Assembly: GCF_001005215.1 (NCBI RefSeq)
Contig: NZ_LBNQ01000037.1
Span: 1-64,000, forward strand
Direction: 5' to 3'
DNA: 64,000 nucleotides
From: Lampropedia cohaerens
GTDB lineage: Bacteria > Pseudomonadota > Gammaproteobacteria > Burkholderiales > Burkholderiaceae_C
The number at the start of each line of letters is the position of its first letter. Positions within the stretch are counted from its first letter, which is position 1. Of the stretch, positions 1-14,100 are shown piece after piece. The position numbers and the translations under genes are program-made. The notes beneath the pieces were generated by a model that made no database searches, was not told where the DNA came from, and worked only from the letters and a program-made list of their open reading frames with translations.

Positions 1-112
1 CGCTCATGCAAACAGAAGAAGAAGTGTGTAGGCCGAGAAGAGGTTGAGAGATCTTTTTTTAGCTTACAGGTTTACTTCAATTCCGCTTGAGTGAGTGAGT
101 TTTTAAGAGATC

Positions 113-1652
<1,540 letters not shown>

Positions 1653-1761
1653 GGAAAAGACAAGCGAAGGCTTGCCAAACGTCCACACTTATCGGTTGTT
1701 GGAAGACGAGCTGTTGATTACATCCTGGTGCCGAGGGTTCTGGGTGTGGTTGGTAGTGCTT

Positions 1762-1838
1762 GGGTCTGTAGCTCAGCTGGTTAGAGCACCGTCTTGATAA
1801 GGCGGGGGTCGTTGGTTCGAGCCCAACTAGACCCACCA
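1762..1838 (+). tRNA. ileT: tRNA-Ile (GAU)
   Basis: A 77-nt cloverleaf with GGGTCTG acceptor strand, D-loop AGCTCAGCTGGTTAGAGC, anticodon GAT in the loop CTTGATAAG, T-loop GGTTCGAGCC and encoded CCA. It lies in the 16S-23S spacer, the usual place for this tRNA in proteobacterial rRNA operons. Confidence 0.98.
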
Positions 1839-1863
1839 AGAATCCAATGGATAGAGGATAGTA

Positions 1864-1939
1864 GGGGGATTAGCTCAGCTGGGAGAGCACCTGCTTTGCA
1901 AGCAGGGGGTCGTCGGTTCGATCCCGTCATCCTCCACCA
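1864..1939 (+). tRNA. alaT: tRNA-Ala (UGC)
   Basis: A 76-nt cloverleaf. The acceptor GGGGGAT pairs with ATCCTCC, the anticodon TGC sits in CTTTGCAAG, the T-loop is GGTTCGATCC and CCA is encoded. It follows tRNA-Ile by 25 nt in the rRNA spacer. Confidence 0.98.
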
Positions 1940-2020
1940 AGAATCGTTGAACACCAAAGGAGCTTTCGCCAAAAGGCGAAGGATTCTTTGTTGTTTGTCG
2001 ATGGAGATCGATGAATACGG

Positions 2021-2033
2021 CTGTTCTTTAAAA
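2021..2033 (+). promoter_or_regulatory. boxA-like antitermination element of the 23S leader
   Basis: CTGTTCTTTAAAA resembles the rRNA boxA consensus TGCTCTTTAACA and sits in the spacer between tRNA-Ala and 23S, where a second boxA is expected. In known systems boxA RNA recruits NusB/NusE to prevent Rho termination. Identification is by similarity only. Confidence 0.6.
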
Positions 2034-2300
2034 AATCATAGAGTCGAATCATTGTTGCTGATGGAAAGAGTGCGAAAGTGCTCACCGTGCCATCAGCGGC
2101 AAAATTGATTGCGTCAAGAACGAACATGCGGGCGAGGCGAAAGCTGAGCCTGGATGCTTCAAGTAATTGACGATTGTTCTCAGGGCATGCACGCGAGTGC
2201 GTGCCTGGCAAGACAAGCGTGAATTACGGCAATAACGCGTTAGAGAAGTTTGCTTGATTGAGATGGCAGAGGGCTTTGTGGTGAGAGCTGCAGAGGCCAA

Positions 2301-5189
<2,889 letters not shown>

Positions 5190-5316
5190 TTGGTTTCTCA
5201 CCAACCAACCAAGGCAAACCAACCAACGCGTTGCCTCGCAATCAATTACCATTCGACTCTATGATAGGCTCGCAGCTTGAAACACCAAAACCCTCAAGCC
5301 GCAGCCTCACCAGTTA

Positions 5317-5432
5317 TGCCTGATGACTATAGCAGTCTGGTACCACCCCTTCCCATCCCGAACAGGACCGTGAAACAGACTCGCGCCAATGATAGTGCGG
5401 ATCCCCGTGCGAAAGTAGGTCATCGTCAGGCT
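5317..5432 (+). rRNA. rrf: 5S ribosomal RNA
   Basis: About 116 nt. The 5' TGCCTGATGA pairs with 3' TCATCGTCAGGC to form helix I, and the conserved loop CCCATCCCGAAC is present at 5352-5363. It follows 23S by about 130 nt and closes the operon. Confidence 0.95.
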
Positions 5433-5443
5433 CCTACTCCAAC

Positions 5444-5482
5444 AAGCCCCTTGCAATCCCCTTTGCAAGGGGCTTCGTTCTT
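5444..5482 (+). terminator. rRNA operon intrinsic terminator
   Basis: A perfect 13-bp stem, AAGCCCCTTGCAA (5444-5456) against TTGCAAGGGGCTT (5463-5475), followed by a T-rich stretch CGTTCTTTCT. It lies 12 nt after 5S, as expected for the end of the operon. Confidence 0.9.
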
Positions 5483-5795
5483 TCTAATTCCCCCCTCTTG
5501 CCTTCGCGCCTCGGGCGGGTGAGCTAAAGTGAAGTGCTTCGTGCCGCCGCGCACACCTCGTGGGGCAGCAGGAGCGTGATTGCATGACAAGTGGTCAGGT
5601 CGGCCGCGTGTCTTCCGTTCCTATCCCCTCGCGGACAACGTGGTGTGCCCTAAATCTCGTGACCAGGTCTTGGAAATGGGTTGTCGTCTTTCAGACGCGC
5701 GGCACAATGGCTGCTTTGCAGCGTTTGGGCAGCGAGACTTCGGGTGAGGCGTCTGCCGCTTTGGTTTCCCCTTTTGGACAGGCAGGAATGCGACG
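5483..5795 (+). promoter_or_regulatory. gene-free gap before yejE with a weak sigma70 promoter candidate
   Basis: About 310 nt between the rRNA terminator and yejE hold no convincing gene. The best promoter-like match is TTGTCG (5681-5686), 17 nt, then ACAATG (5704-5709), with CACAAT at 16-nt spacing as an alternative -10. A Shine-Dalgarno-like GGCAGGA ends 8 nt before the yejE ATG. I saw no remnant of yejB here. Confidence 0.35.
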
Positions 5796-6953
5796 ATGAT
5801 TAAGTCCGCAAGTGGTGCATTGACTGCGGTCACTCTATCGCCTCGCCAACGCGCGTGGAGGCGCTTTAAGCGCAACCGGCTGGGTTATTGGAGTCTGCTG
5901 CTGTTTGCCATGATGCTTGTGCTCAGTCTCGCTGCAGAGCTGTGGTCAAACGACAAGCCACTGCTGCTCAAGTATCAGGGGCAGTACTACGTGCCGCTGC
6001 TCAAGACCTACTCCGAAAAGACGTTTGGCGGTGATTTTGACGCGGAGGCCGATTATCTGGACCCGTTCATCCGCGAGCGCATCACGACGGGGGGCAATTG
6101 GGCGCTGTTTCCGCTCAACGAGTATGGCGCGCGAACCATCAATTACTACAGTACGACGCCCGATCCGGCGCCTCCCTCTGCGGACAACTGGCTGGGGACG
6201 GATGATCGCGGGCGCGATCTTCTCGCACAGCTGGTTTACGGGTTTCGGGTCAGTGTGTTGTTCGCGTTGGCGTTGACGGCAATCGGCGTGGTGCTGGGGG
6301 TGCTGGCAGGCGCCATCCAGGGTTTTTTTGCCGGCAAGGTGGACCTGGTGGGTCAGCGCTTCATCGAAGTGTGGAGCTCGATGCCCGAGCTTTTCCTGTT
6401 GATTATTCTTAGTGCCATCTTTCAGCCAAGTATTGGCCTGTTGCTGGTAATTCTCAGTCTGTTCGGTTGGATGGGCCTGTCAGATTATGTGCGTGCCGAG
6501 TTCTTGCGCAATCGGCAGCTCGATTACGTACGCGCCGCGCGCGCACTTGGGGTGTCGAACTGGCAGCTGATTCGTCGGCACATTCTGCCCAACAGTATGA
6601 CTCCGGTCGTGACTTTTCTGCCGTTTCGCATGAGTGCGGCGATTGCATCGCTGGTCGCGCTGGATTTCCTGGGGCTTGGTGTGCCCCCTGGTACGCCGTC
6701 CCTGGGCGAGTTGCTCAATCAAGGCAAAAGCAATTTGGACGCATGGTGGATAGGGGTGTTTACCTTCGGGCTGATGGTATTGACCCTGTTGCTGTTGACG
6801 CTGATGGGCGATGCGTTGCGTGACGCATTGGATCCCCGCAAGACAGTCGCCACAGAAGGTGGCGCGTCATTGTCAGGGAGCGCGTGTGAACACGCGGTGG
6901 ATAGCCTTCCGGATGGATCTGATGCACCGGCACTGAAAGGTGGTACGTCATGA
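5796..6953 (+). CDS. yejE: ABC transporter inner-membrane permease YejE
   Basis: Permease subunit of the YejABEF importer, which in E. coli takes up peptides and the peptide-nucleotide antibiotic microcin C. The 385-aa protein follows E. coli YejE closely by recall: an RFKRNRLGYWS N-terminal segment before the first membrane helix, the NDKPLL and YSEKTFGGDF loop, then NWLGTDDRGRD and the BPD_transp_1 domain with the EAA-type loop (EFLRNRQLDYVRAARALG, about residues 233-250). The C-terminus is about 30 aa longer than the E. coli protein. It overlaps yejF by 4 nt (ATGA), implying translational coupling. The partner genes yejA and yejB, normally directly upstream, are missing; the rRNA operon occupies that position. 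Confidence 0.93.
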   Translation: MIKSASGALTAVTLSPRQRAWRRFKRNRLGYWSLLLFAMMLVLSLAAELWSNDKPLLLKYQGQYYVPLLKTYSEKTFGGDFDAEADYLDPFIRERITTGGNWALFPLNEYGARTINYYSTTPDPAPPSADNWLGTDDRGRDLLAQLVYGFRVSVLFALALTAIGVVLGVLAGAIQGFFAGKVDLVGQRFIEVWSSMPELFLLIILSAIFQPSIGLLLVILSLFGWMGLSDYVRAEFLRNRQLDYVRAARALGVSNWQLIRRHILPNSMTPVVTFLPFRMSAAIASLVALDFLGLGVPPGTPSLGELLNQGKSNLDAWWIGVFTFGLMVLTLLLLTLMGDALRDALDPRKTVATEGGASLSGSACEHAVDSLPDGSDAPALKGGTS

Positions 6954-8644
6954 AGGTGGAACAAACATCCGCGGATGGGGGAGGCAGGGACCACGCTGCG
7001 CCCCTTCTTTTGGTGCGGAATTTCTCCGTACGATTTGGCGGCGCCGCGGCGCGCGCGGTTGTCGATAACGTCCACTTCGACGTTGTGGCCGGTGAAAAAC
7101 TTGCGTTGGTGGGTGAGTCCGGCTCCGGCAAGACGGTCACTGCGCTGAGTCTGCTGCGCTTGCTCGAAGGAGCGCAGCTGTCAGGCCAGGCGGTGTTTGA
7201 TGGCCAGGATTTGCTGCGATTGCCCGACAAGCAGTTGCGTGCTGTGCGCGGTGGTGACATCGCCATCATTTTCCAGGAGCCGATGACAGCACTGAATCCG
7301 CTCATGTCGGTGGGGCAGCAGATTGCGGAGGTGGTGCAGCTCAAGCAAGGGCTGCAGCAGCGCGCAGCGTGGCAGCAGGCCATCGCGCTGCTGGAGAAAA
7401 CTGGTATTCCCGAGGCGCAGCGCCGCGCGGCCAGTTACCCGCACCAGCTAAGCGGCGGGCAACGGCAGCGTGCCATGATTGCGATGGCACTGGCCAATCG
7501 GCCGAAGCTGCTGATTGCTGATGAGCCGACCACGGCGCTCGATGTAAGCTTGCGCCAGCAAGTCATGCAGCTGCTGGGCGATCTGCAGGCCGAGACGGGT
7601 ATGTCCATCTTGTTGATCACCCACGATCTGCATCTGGTGCGTCAGTTTGCTGACCGGGTGGTCGTGATGCGTGCTGGCCGCGTCGTCGAGCAGGGGCCTG
7701 TCCAGCGGGTGTTTGACGCGCCTGCACAGGCCTATACCAGGCAGCTGCTCGATAGCCGCCCGGTTCGTGACGTGGCAGATGTGCCGGCGACAGCGTTGCC
7801 CGCTTGCATCGAGGCCAGTCAACTAGCGGTGCATTATCCGATCCGTGAGCCTGGCCTGCGTGGCTGGTGGCGCGCAGGGCGGTTCACTGCGGTCCACCCG
7901 ATGGACTTTACGATGCAGCCGGGAGAGACACTGGCGGTGGTCGGAGAGTCAGGTTCTGGCAAGACGACGCTTGCTCAGGCCGTACTGGGCCTTCTGCCGT
8001 TCGACGGCGCGCTAAAGCTTGGCGGGCAGCACTGGCAGCAGCCAGCGATGCGCAACTGCGCGCACAATCGGCGCCTGCGCCAACGGGTGCAGGTCGTATT
8101 TCAGGATCCTTTTTCGGCGCTGTCTCCGCGCTTGACGATCGGTGAGATCGTGGAGGAGGGGCTCCTCGTGCATGCGCCAGCGCTGTCTCAACAGCAGCGA
8201 CGTGAGCGCGTGCTGGCGATGCTGGCTGAAGTGGGGTTGACGCAGGTGCAGTTTCCCGGTCTGCTGGAGCGGTACCCGCATGCTTTTTCAGGAGGCCAGC
8301 GACAGCGCATTGCCATTGCGCGTGCGCTGATGGTCGAACCGGAAGTGCTTGTGCTGGACGAGCCGACCAGCGCGTTGGATGCAACAGTCCAGCAACAAGT
8401 GCTGATGCTGCTGCAGCGTTTGCAGCGCGAACGCAAGCTGGCCTATCTGCTCATCACCCATGACGTGGATGTCGTGCGCGCGATGGCGCACCGCGTGCTG
8501 GTCATGCGGCGCGGCGAGGTGGTCGAGTGCGGCGCTGTGCAGGCGGTGCTCGGTGAGCCGCAGCACGCATACACGCAAGCGCTGGTTGCCGCTGCCGGAT
8601 ATGGTCGGCAGCAGTCTGCGCCGAGCGTTGTGCGGGAGGCATGA
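6950..8644 (+). CDS. yejF: ABC transporter duplicated ATPase YejF
   Basis: ATP-hydrolysing subunit that energises YejBE. Two full nucleotide-binding domains lie in one 564-aa chain. Domain 1 has Walker A GESGSGKT at 55-62, signature LSGGQ at 166-170 and Walker B LLIADE at 186-191. Domain 2 has Walker A at 331-338, FSGGQ at 445-449 and VLVLDE at 465-470. Both have switch histidines (LITHD). This is the usual layout and length for YejF and the Opp/Dpp fused ATPases. The start codon overlaps the yejE stop. The next gene converges from the other strand about 60 nt downstream. Confidence 0.93.
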   Translation: MKVEQTSADGGGRDHAAPLLLVRNFSVRFGGAAARAVVDNVHFDVVAGEKLALVGESGSGKTVTALSLLRLLEGAQLSGQAVFDGQDLLRLPDKQLRAVRGGDIAIIFQEPMTALNPLMSVGQQIAEVVQLKQGLQQRAAWQQAIALLEKTGIPEAQRRAASYPHQLSGGQRQRAMIAMALANRPKLLIADEPTTALDVSLRQQVMQLLGDLQAETGMSILLITHDLHLVRQFADRVVVMRAGRVVEQGPVQRVFDAPAQAYTRQLLDSRPVRDVADVPATALPACIEASQLAVHYPIREPGLRGWWRAGRFTAVHPMDFTMQPGETLAVVGESGSGKTTLAQAVLGLLPFDGALKLGGQHWQQPAMRNCAHNRRLRQRVQVVFQDPFSALSPRLTIGEIVEEGLLVHAPALSQQQRRERVLAMLAEVGLTQVQFPGLLERYPHAFSGGQRQRIAIARALMVEPEVLVLDEPTSALDATVQQQVLMLLQRLQRERKLAYLLITHDVDVVRAMAHRVLVMRRGEVVECGAVQAVLGEPQHAYTQALVAAAGYGRQQSAPSVVREA

Positions 8645-8705
8645 GAGCTGGCGCAGGGCGCTGCCGTAGCCGCCCGCTCAACGCGTTCGCTTCCGGCGCA
8701 CGGGG

Positions 8706-9398
8706 CTACTGAGTGGCCGACGGCACCTTGTCAGCCCGTTGGGCATCTGTGGTTTTTGCGTCCTTGTCAACGCCAATGCCGGCGCCATGCAGGATCAGGT
8801 CGATGGCGTCGATCGTGGCTTCGCGCAGGTCGAACGCGCCCGGGGTGAGGACCCAGCTGTCAATCATGCCCATCAGTGCATGTTGCATGGTACGCGCGAC
8901 GGCTTCCGGCTGTACGCCCGGCCGCAATGCTGCCATGACACGGGGATGCCGAAAGGCGGCCAGGTTGCGTGCGTAGACGGCACCTCGCGCCTGCAGCATG
9001 CGCTGGCGCACGGCCGCCATTTCCCCGGTGTACTCCGTCTGGTAGGAGCAGATGCTCAGCAGGCGCTGTACTTGGGCGTCTCGTGCGATGATGTCCACGC
9101 ATTCGAGCATCACGGCTCGCAGTGCGCCAATGGGATCGTCCTGTTCTCTGACACTCGTCTGATCTTCGCGGTACAGATAATCCCATTCAATGGGCCAGGC
9201 GATGCGGTCCATCATCGCGTTGAAGAGGTCGGCCTTGTCCTTGAAGTGCCAATAGATGGCTCCGCGGGTGATGCCGGCTTCCGCGGCGATGGCCTGCAGC
9301 GTGGTGCGCGAGACGCCGTCGCGTTCGAACAGGCGCTCCGCAGCGTCCAGAATGTCCTCTCGCGTTTTCAGCGCATCTTCCTTGGTACGACGAGCCAT
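8706..9398 (-). CDS. TetR/AcrR-family repressor of the adjacent RND efflux operon
   Basis: A 230-aa TetR-family regulator. The N-terminal helix-turn-helix (about residues 12-58) includes ILDAAERLF, the recognition region GITRGAIYWHFKDKADL, and the typical opening MARRTKEDALKTRE of AcrR/TtgR/BpeR-type efflux repressors. The C-terminal ligand-binding part is less conserved. It is transcribed divergently from the efflux genes, and the gap contains an AcrR-type palindrome, so repression of the pump and of itself, relieved by pump substrates, is the expected role. The exact inducer cannot be read from sequence. Confidence 0.9.
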   Translation of the reverse strand: MARRTKEDALKTREDILDAAERLFERDGVSRTTLQAIAAEAGITRGAIYWHFKDKADLFNAMMDRIAWPIEWDYLYREDQTSVREQDDPIGALRAVMLECVDIIARDAQVQRLLSICSYQTEYTGEMAAVRQRMLQARGAVYARNLAAFRHPRVMAALRPGVQPEAVARTMQHALMGMIDSWVLTPGAFDLREATIDAIDLILHGAGIGVDKDAKTTDAQRADKVPSATQ

Positions 9399-9514
9399 GA
9401 CAAGTGTGTCTCCTTCATGATCCAGGTGCCGTCGCGCACCGTTGCGTTTGTGTTCCGAATTTCAGTCGCCTGTCAAACAACCGCAGGAAACGGACAGATA
9501 CCTTTGGGGATTCT

Positions 9515-9540
9515 ATACATGCATTCATGAATGTATATAT
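9515..9540. promoter_or_regulatory. AcrR-type operator in the TetR/RND divergent promoter region
   Basis: A 26-bp dyad centred at 9527/9528. The 12-bp core CATTCATGAATG (9522-9533) is a perfect palindrome, and only two of the seven outer base pairs mismatch. It closely resembles the recalled E. coli AcrR site (TACATACATT...AATGTATGTA). It lies in the 378-nt gap between the repressor and the membrane-fusion gene; the rest of that gap has no gene I would support. Confidence 0.7.
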
Positions 9541-9776
9541 ACTCCGCGGCTTCGACTCAAGTTTTCAATCCGCCTTGCCTTTTCTCATTCGATGTGCTGC
9601 ATGGCGCTGTCGGGAATGAGCCAGATCCCTTGGCCAGGGTACCGATCGCGAGAGCGTGCGGTGATCACGAACTTGTATTTGTTGCCATGCACAATGACGT
9701 GCTGACACGCATGGTTCTTGCTACTGTGTGCGGTGCTCGTATGATTTCCAGCCCTACCTCTATGACTAGGCTTCCT

Positions 9777-11078
9777 ATGCTTGATCCTTTGCACTCTCCT
9801 GCCAGTGGTGATGCGCCCGCGCACCGCCGTGGTCCGCTGTCGCTGCGCGCTGCGACCTTTTCCGCTGTTCTGGTGACCGCGTTGGCGCTGGCTGCCTGCT
9901 CGCAGGATGGCGGCCAGACTTCAGAGGCCGCTGCGGGCGGTGCCGCTGCGCAGGCTCCGGCGCCAGAGGTTGGCGTGGTGATTGCCAAGCGCGAGGTCGT
10001 TGGAATGATGGCCGATTTGCCGGGCCGGGTGGAAGCCTCCCGTGTCGCGCAGGTGCGCGCACGCGCGGCCGGCATCTTGCAGAAACGACTGTTTACCGAA
10101 GGTAGCGACGTCAAGGCAGGTGAGCTGCTGATGAAGATCGATCCGGCGCCCTATCAGGCCGCCGAGCAGAGTGCACGGGCGCAGCTGGCGCGTGCAGAGG
10201 CCGCACTGGCGCAGGCCAAGGCGGTGGTCGATCGCTATCGGCCACTGGTAGCGGTCAATGCCGTCAGCCAGCTGGAGTTCGACAACGCCGATGCAGCCTT
10301 CAAGGCGGCGCAGGCTGATGTTGCGGCCAGCCGCTCGGCCCTGCGCACGGCACAGATCAACCTTGGCTACGCGGATGTGACGGCCCCGATCTCGGGACGT
10401 ATCGGCCGCGCGCTGGTTACCGAAGGTGCACTGGTGGGGCAGGGCGATGCGACGCCGCTCGCAGTGATTCAGCAAATCAACCCGGTGTACGTCAATTTCA
10501 CGCAGTCCAGCACGGAGATGCTGGAGTTGCGTCGCCGCATGCGTGAGGGGCAACTGCTGCGGGTTGAGGGCGAGGATGCGGCGCAGGTCCAGCTGGTTCT
10601 GGAGGACGGTACGATCTACGGCGAGCCGGGCAAGCTGCTGTTTTCCGACGTGTCGGTTGATCCGGCCAGCGGCCAGGTCATGCTCCGCGCGGAGGTGCCC
10701 AACAATGACGGCACGCTGCTGCCAGGCATGTATGTGCGCGTCAGACTGGAGCAGGCCAAGCTTGCCGATGCCATTGCCGTGCCTCAGGAGGCTGTCACGC
10801 GCACCCAGAATGGTGATTTCCTGACGATTGTTGATGCCAAGGGCAACCGCCAGCAGCGCGAGGTGAAGATCATGTCCGCCAGCGGCAACCGCTGGTTGGT
10901 CACGCAAGGCCTGGAGGAGGGCGAGATGGTCATGGTGGACGGGCTCTCGCGTCTGCAGATGTTGCCACCCAATGTGCAGGTCAAGCCGGTTGTAGTGGAT
11001 GGAGCAGGGGGCCAGCCCGTTGCACCAGCTCCCGTGCAGAGTCAGGCAGCGGGTGGTAGTGATGCGGCGTCGGAATAA
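9777..11078 (+). CDS. RND efflux periplasmic adaptor (AcrA/MexA type lipoprotein)
   Basis: Membrane-fusion subunit linking the inner-membrane pump to the outer-membrane channel. From the ATG at 9777 the protein has 433 aa: a signal peptide with lipobox LAAC (Cys41), a lipoyl/barrel-sandwich segment (GRVEASRVAQVRARAAG), a coiled-coil hairpin rich in Ala/Gln (SARAQLARAEAALAQAK), then beta-barrel and membrane-proximal parts. The frame stays open upstream to the operator, but those residues look non-coding; 9762 is an alternative start. First gene of a three-gene operon, probably controlled by the divergent TetR repressor. Confidence 0.9.
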   Translation: MLDPLHSPASGDAPAHRRGPLSLRAATFSAVLVTALALAACSQDGGQTSEAAAGGAAAQAPAPEVGVVIAKREVVGMMADLPGRVEASRVAQVRARAAGILQKRLFTEGSDVKAGELLMKIDPAPYQAAEQSARAQLARAEAALAQAKAVVDRYRPLVAVNAVSQLEFDNADAAFKAAQADVAASRSALRTAQINLGYADVTAPISGRIGRALVTEGALVGQGDATPLAVIQQINPVYVNFTQSSTEMLELRRRMREGQLLRVEGEDAAQVQLVLEDGTIYGEPGKLLFSDVSVDPASGQVMLRAEVPNNDGTLLPGMYVRVRLEQAKLADAIAVPQEAVTRTQNGDFLTIVDAKGNRQQREVKIMSASGNRWLVTQGLEEGEMVMVDGLSRLQMLPPNVQVKPVVVDGAGGQPVAPAPVQSQAAGGSDAASE

Positions 11079-11113
11079 GTTGGCCCCAGCAGCAGACCCA
11101 GGAAAGTCGCATC

Positions 11114-14100
11114 ATGCCTAAGTTTTTTATTGACAGACCCATTTTCGCTTGGGTCGTATCGCTGTTCATCATCATCATCGGTCTGGTGTCGATCACGCAG
11201 CTGCCCATTGCGCAGTATCCGCCGGTAGCGCCGCCTACGATCAGCGTCTCGGTTACCTATCCTGGCGCGTCCGCCGAGGTGCTGGACGAGACGGTGCTGT
11301 CAGTCATTGAGCGTGAAATGAACGGCTCGCCCGGCCTGGCCTATATGGAAGCCAGCAGTGAAGCCAATGGCCGCGGCCAGCTTTCGCTGAGCTTCGAGCC
11401 GGGCACCGACCCTGACATGGCGCAGGTGGACGTGCAGAACCGGTTGGCGCGTGCCACACCCAGGCTGCCCGCGGCGGTGACGCAGCAGGGCATCCGGGTC
11501 GAGAAGTCTTCCTCCAACTTCCTGATGTTCGTGACGCTGGTATCGAGCCGCGACGAGCTGACGGTGTATGACCTGGGTGACTATGTCTCCCGCAACGTGT
11601 TGCCGGAGATCCAGCGTATCGATGGCGTGGGGCAGGCGCAGTTGTTCGCCGCCGAGCGTGCGATGCGCATCTGGCTTGATCCCCAGCGCATGGCCGGGTT
11701 TGATCTGTCCGTTGCCGAGGTCAACGCTGCCATTGCTGCGCAGAACGTGCAGGTCTCGGCCGGCACCATCGGCGCGCTGCCGAGCGTGGATGAGCAGACT
11801 ATGTCGGCGACGGTGGTACTGCGCGGGCAGCTGACGACTCCCGAGCAGTTCGAGGACATCGTCTTGCGTGCCAACACCGATGGCTCGACGGTCCGGTTGC
11901 GTGACGTTGCACGGATTGAACTGGGCTCCGAGAGCTATGCATTCTCGTCGCGTTTTGACGGTCAGCCTTCCACCGGCATCGGTGTGCAGCTGGCGCCCAC
12001 GGGCAATGCGCTGGCCACGGCCACGGCCGTGCGTGAACGCATGGAAGAACTGGCGCCGTACTTTCCGGAAGGTGTCAGCTGGGCAGTCCCCTATGACTCG
12101 TCCACCTTTGTGAAGGTCTCCATCAAACAGGTGGCCAAGACGCTGCTTGAGGCGGTGGTGCTGGTGTTCCTGGTGATGTTCCTGTTCCTGCAGAACTGGC
12201 GCTACACGGTCATTCCGACGATTGTCGTGCCGATTGCGCTGCTGGGGACCTTTGGCGTGCTGCTGGCGGCGGGATTCTCCATCAACGTGCTGACCATGTT
12301 TGGCATGGTGCTGGTGATCGGTATCGTGGTGGACGATGCCATCATCGTGGTCGAGAACGTCGAACGCATCATGAGCGAGGAGGGGCTACCGCCTCGCCAG
12401 GCGGCGTACAAGGCGATGAAGCAGATTCAGGGCGCCATCATCGGCGTGACGCTTGTGCTCATTGCGGTGTTTGTGCCGCTGGCGTTCTTCGCCGGCTCGA
12501 TTGGCAACATTTACCGCCAGTTCTCCGTCACCATGGTGGTGTCGATTGCATTTTCGGCTTTTCTCGCGCTGTCGCTCACGCCGGCGCTCTGCGGCTCGCT
12601 GCTCAAGCCGGTCAAGGCAGGTCATCACCACGCCGGTCGTGGTTTCTTTGGCTGGTTCAATCGGTCGTTTACACGTACTGCCAAGACCTACGAGCGGGGG
12701 GTGTCCTGGGCGCTGCGGCGCAGCGTGGTCATGATGGCCGCTTATGTGGCGGTCGCCGCTGCCGCCGCATGGATCTACATGAAGCTGCCAACGTCTTTTC
12801 TGCCCAATGAGGATCAGGGCTTTGTGGTTGTCAATGTGCAGCTGCCGCCTGGTGCTACGCAACAGCGGACGCTGGAAACCGTCAAGCGCATTGAGCAAGT
12901 TGCACACGGCATCGATGAAGTGCAGCACGTGGTGTCGATTCTCGGCTTCAGTTTCACAGGGCAAGGCCAGAACGCTGCATTGATGTTCCTGCCGCTCAAG
13001 GATTGGTCCGAACGGCATGGTCCGGGTCAGAGTGCGGAGGAGATTTCCGCGCGTCTGATGGGGGGCGCAGCAGATGTGCGCGATGGGCTGGTTTTCGCAC
13101 TGTCACCGCCTCCTATTCCTGAGCTTGGAACCGGCTCCGGTTTTGATCTGCGTCTGCAGGACAGGGCCGCGCAGGGCCATGCGGCGCTGCTGAATGCACG
13201 CAACCAGCTGCTGGGCATGGCCCGACAAAGTCCGTTGCTCAAGGATGTGCGACCGGACGGACTGGAAGATGCGCCGCAGTTGCATCTGGAGATCGACCGC
13301 GACAAGGCCAATGCGCAAGGGGTTGACTTCGCGGCCATTGCCAACACGCTTTCGAGCAGCCTTGGGTCTGCTTACATCAACGATTTTCCCAATCGGGGGC
13401 GACTGCAACGCGTGATCGTGCAGGCCGAAGCCGCAGCGCGCATGCAGCCGGAAGATCTGCTGGAACTCAACGTTGTCAACAACCAGGGTGTCTCGGTGCC
13501 ACTGTCGTCGTTCGCCACCACGCGCTGGGAGGTCGGTGCCATGCAGGCGGTGCGCTACAACGGCTATCCGTCGATGAAGATCACTGGCGAGCCTGCGGCG
13601 GGCGTCAGCAGCGGCGAGGCCATGGCGGAGATGGAGCGACTGGTCGCGCAGCTGCCGTCGGGCTTTGGCTATGAGTGGACCGGCACGTCCCGCGAGGAAA
13701 AGCTTGCCGGCAATACGGCGCTGATCCTCTACGCTTTCTCGGTACTGGCGGTGTTCCTGTGTCTGGCAGCGCTGTATGAGAGCTGGAGCATTCCGTTTGC
13801 GGTGATCCTGGTGGTGCCGCTGGGTGTGCTCGGGGTGGTGTCCGCTGTGTTCCTGCGTGGACTGCCGCAGGACGTGTATTTCCAGATCGGTCTGGTGACC
13901 ATCATCGGCCTGTCTGCGAAGAATGCGATTCTGATCATTGAATTTGCCAAGGACCTGCAGGCGCAGGGCAAATCCGCCCTGGAGGCGGCATTGCAGGCGG
14001 CGCATCTGCGGTTCCGCCCTATTCTGATGACCTCGCTGGCCTTCACCTTCGGCGTGATTCCGCTGTTCTTTGCCTCAGGCGCCAGTTCAGCCAGCCAGCG

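Noticed and set aside
9531..9776. Extended N-terminus of the RND adaptor beginning inside the operator
   Set aside because: Residues before 9777 do not look like a signal peptide or adaptor, and the region is the regulatory gap; the lipobox peptide starts at 9777.
13103..14005. 300-codon open frame on the minus strand inside the RND pump gene
   Set aside because: Antisense shadow of a well-recognised gene, with no domain or ribosome-binding site.
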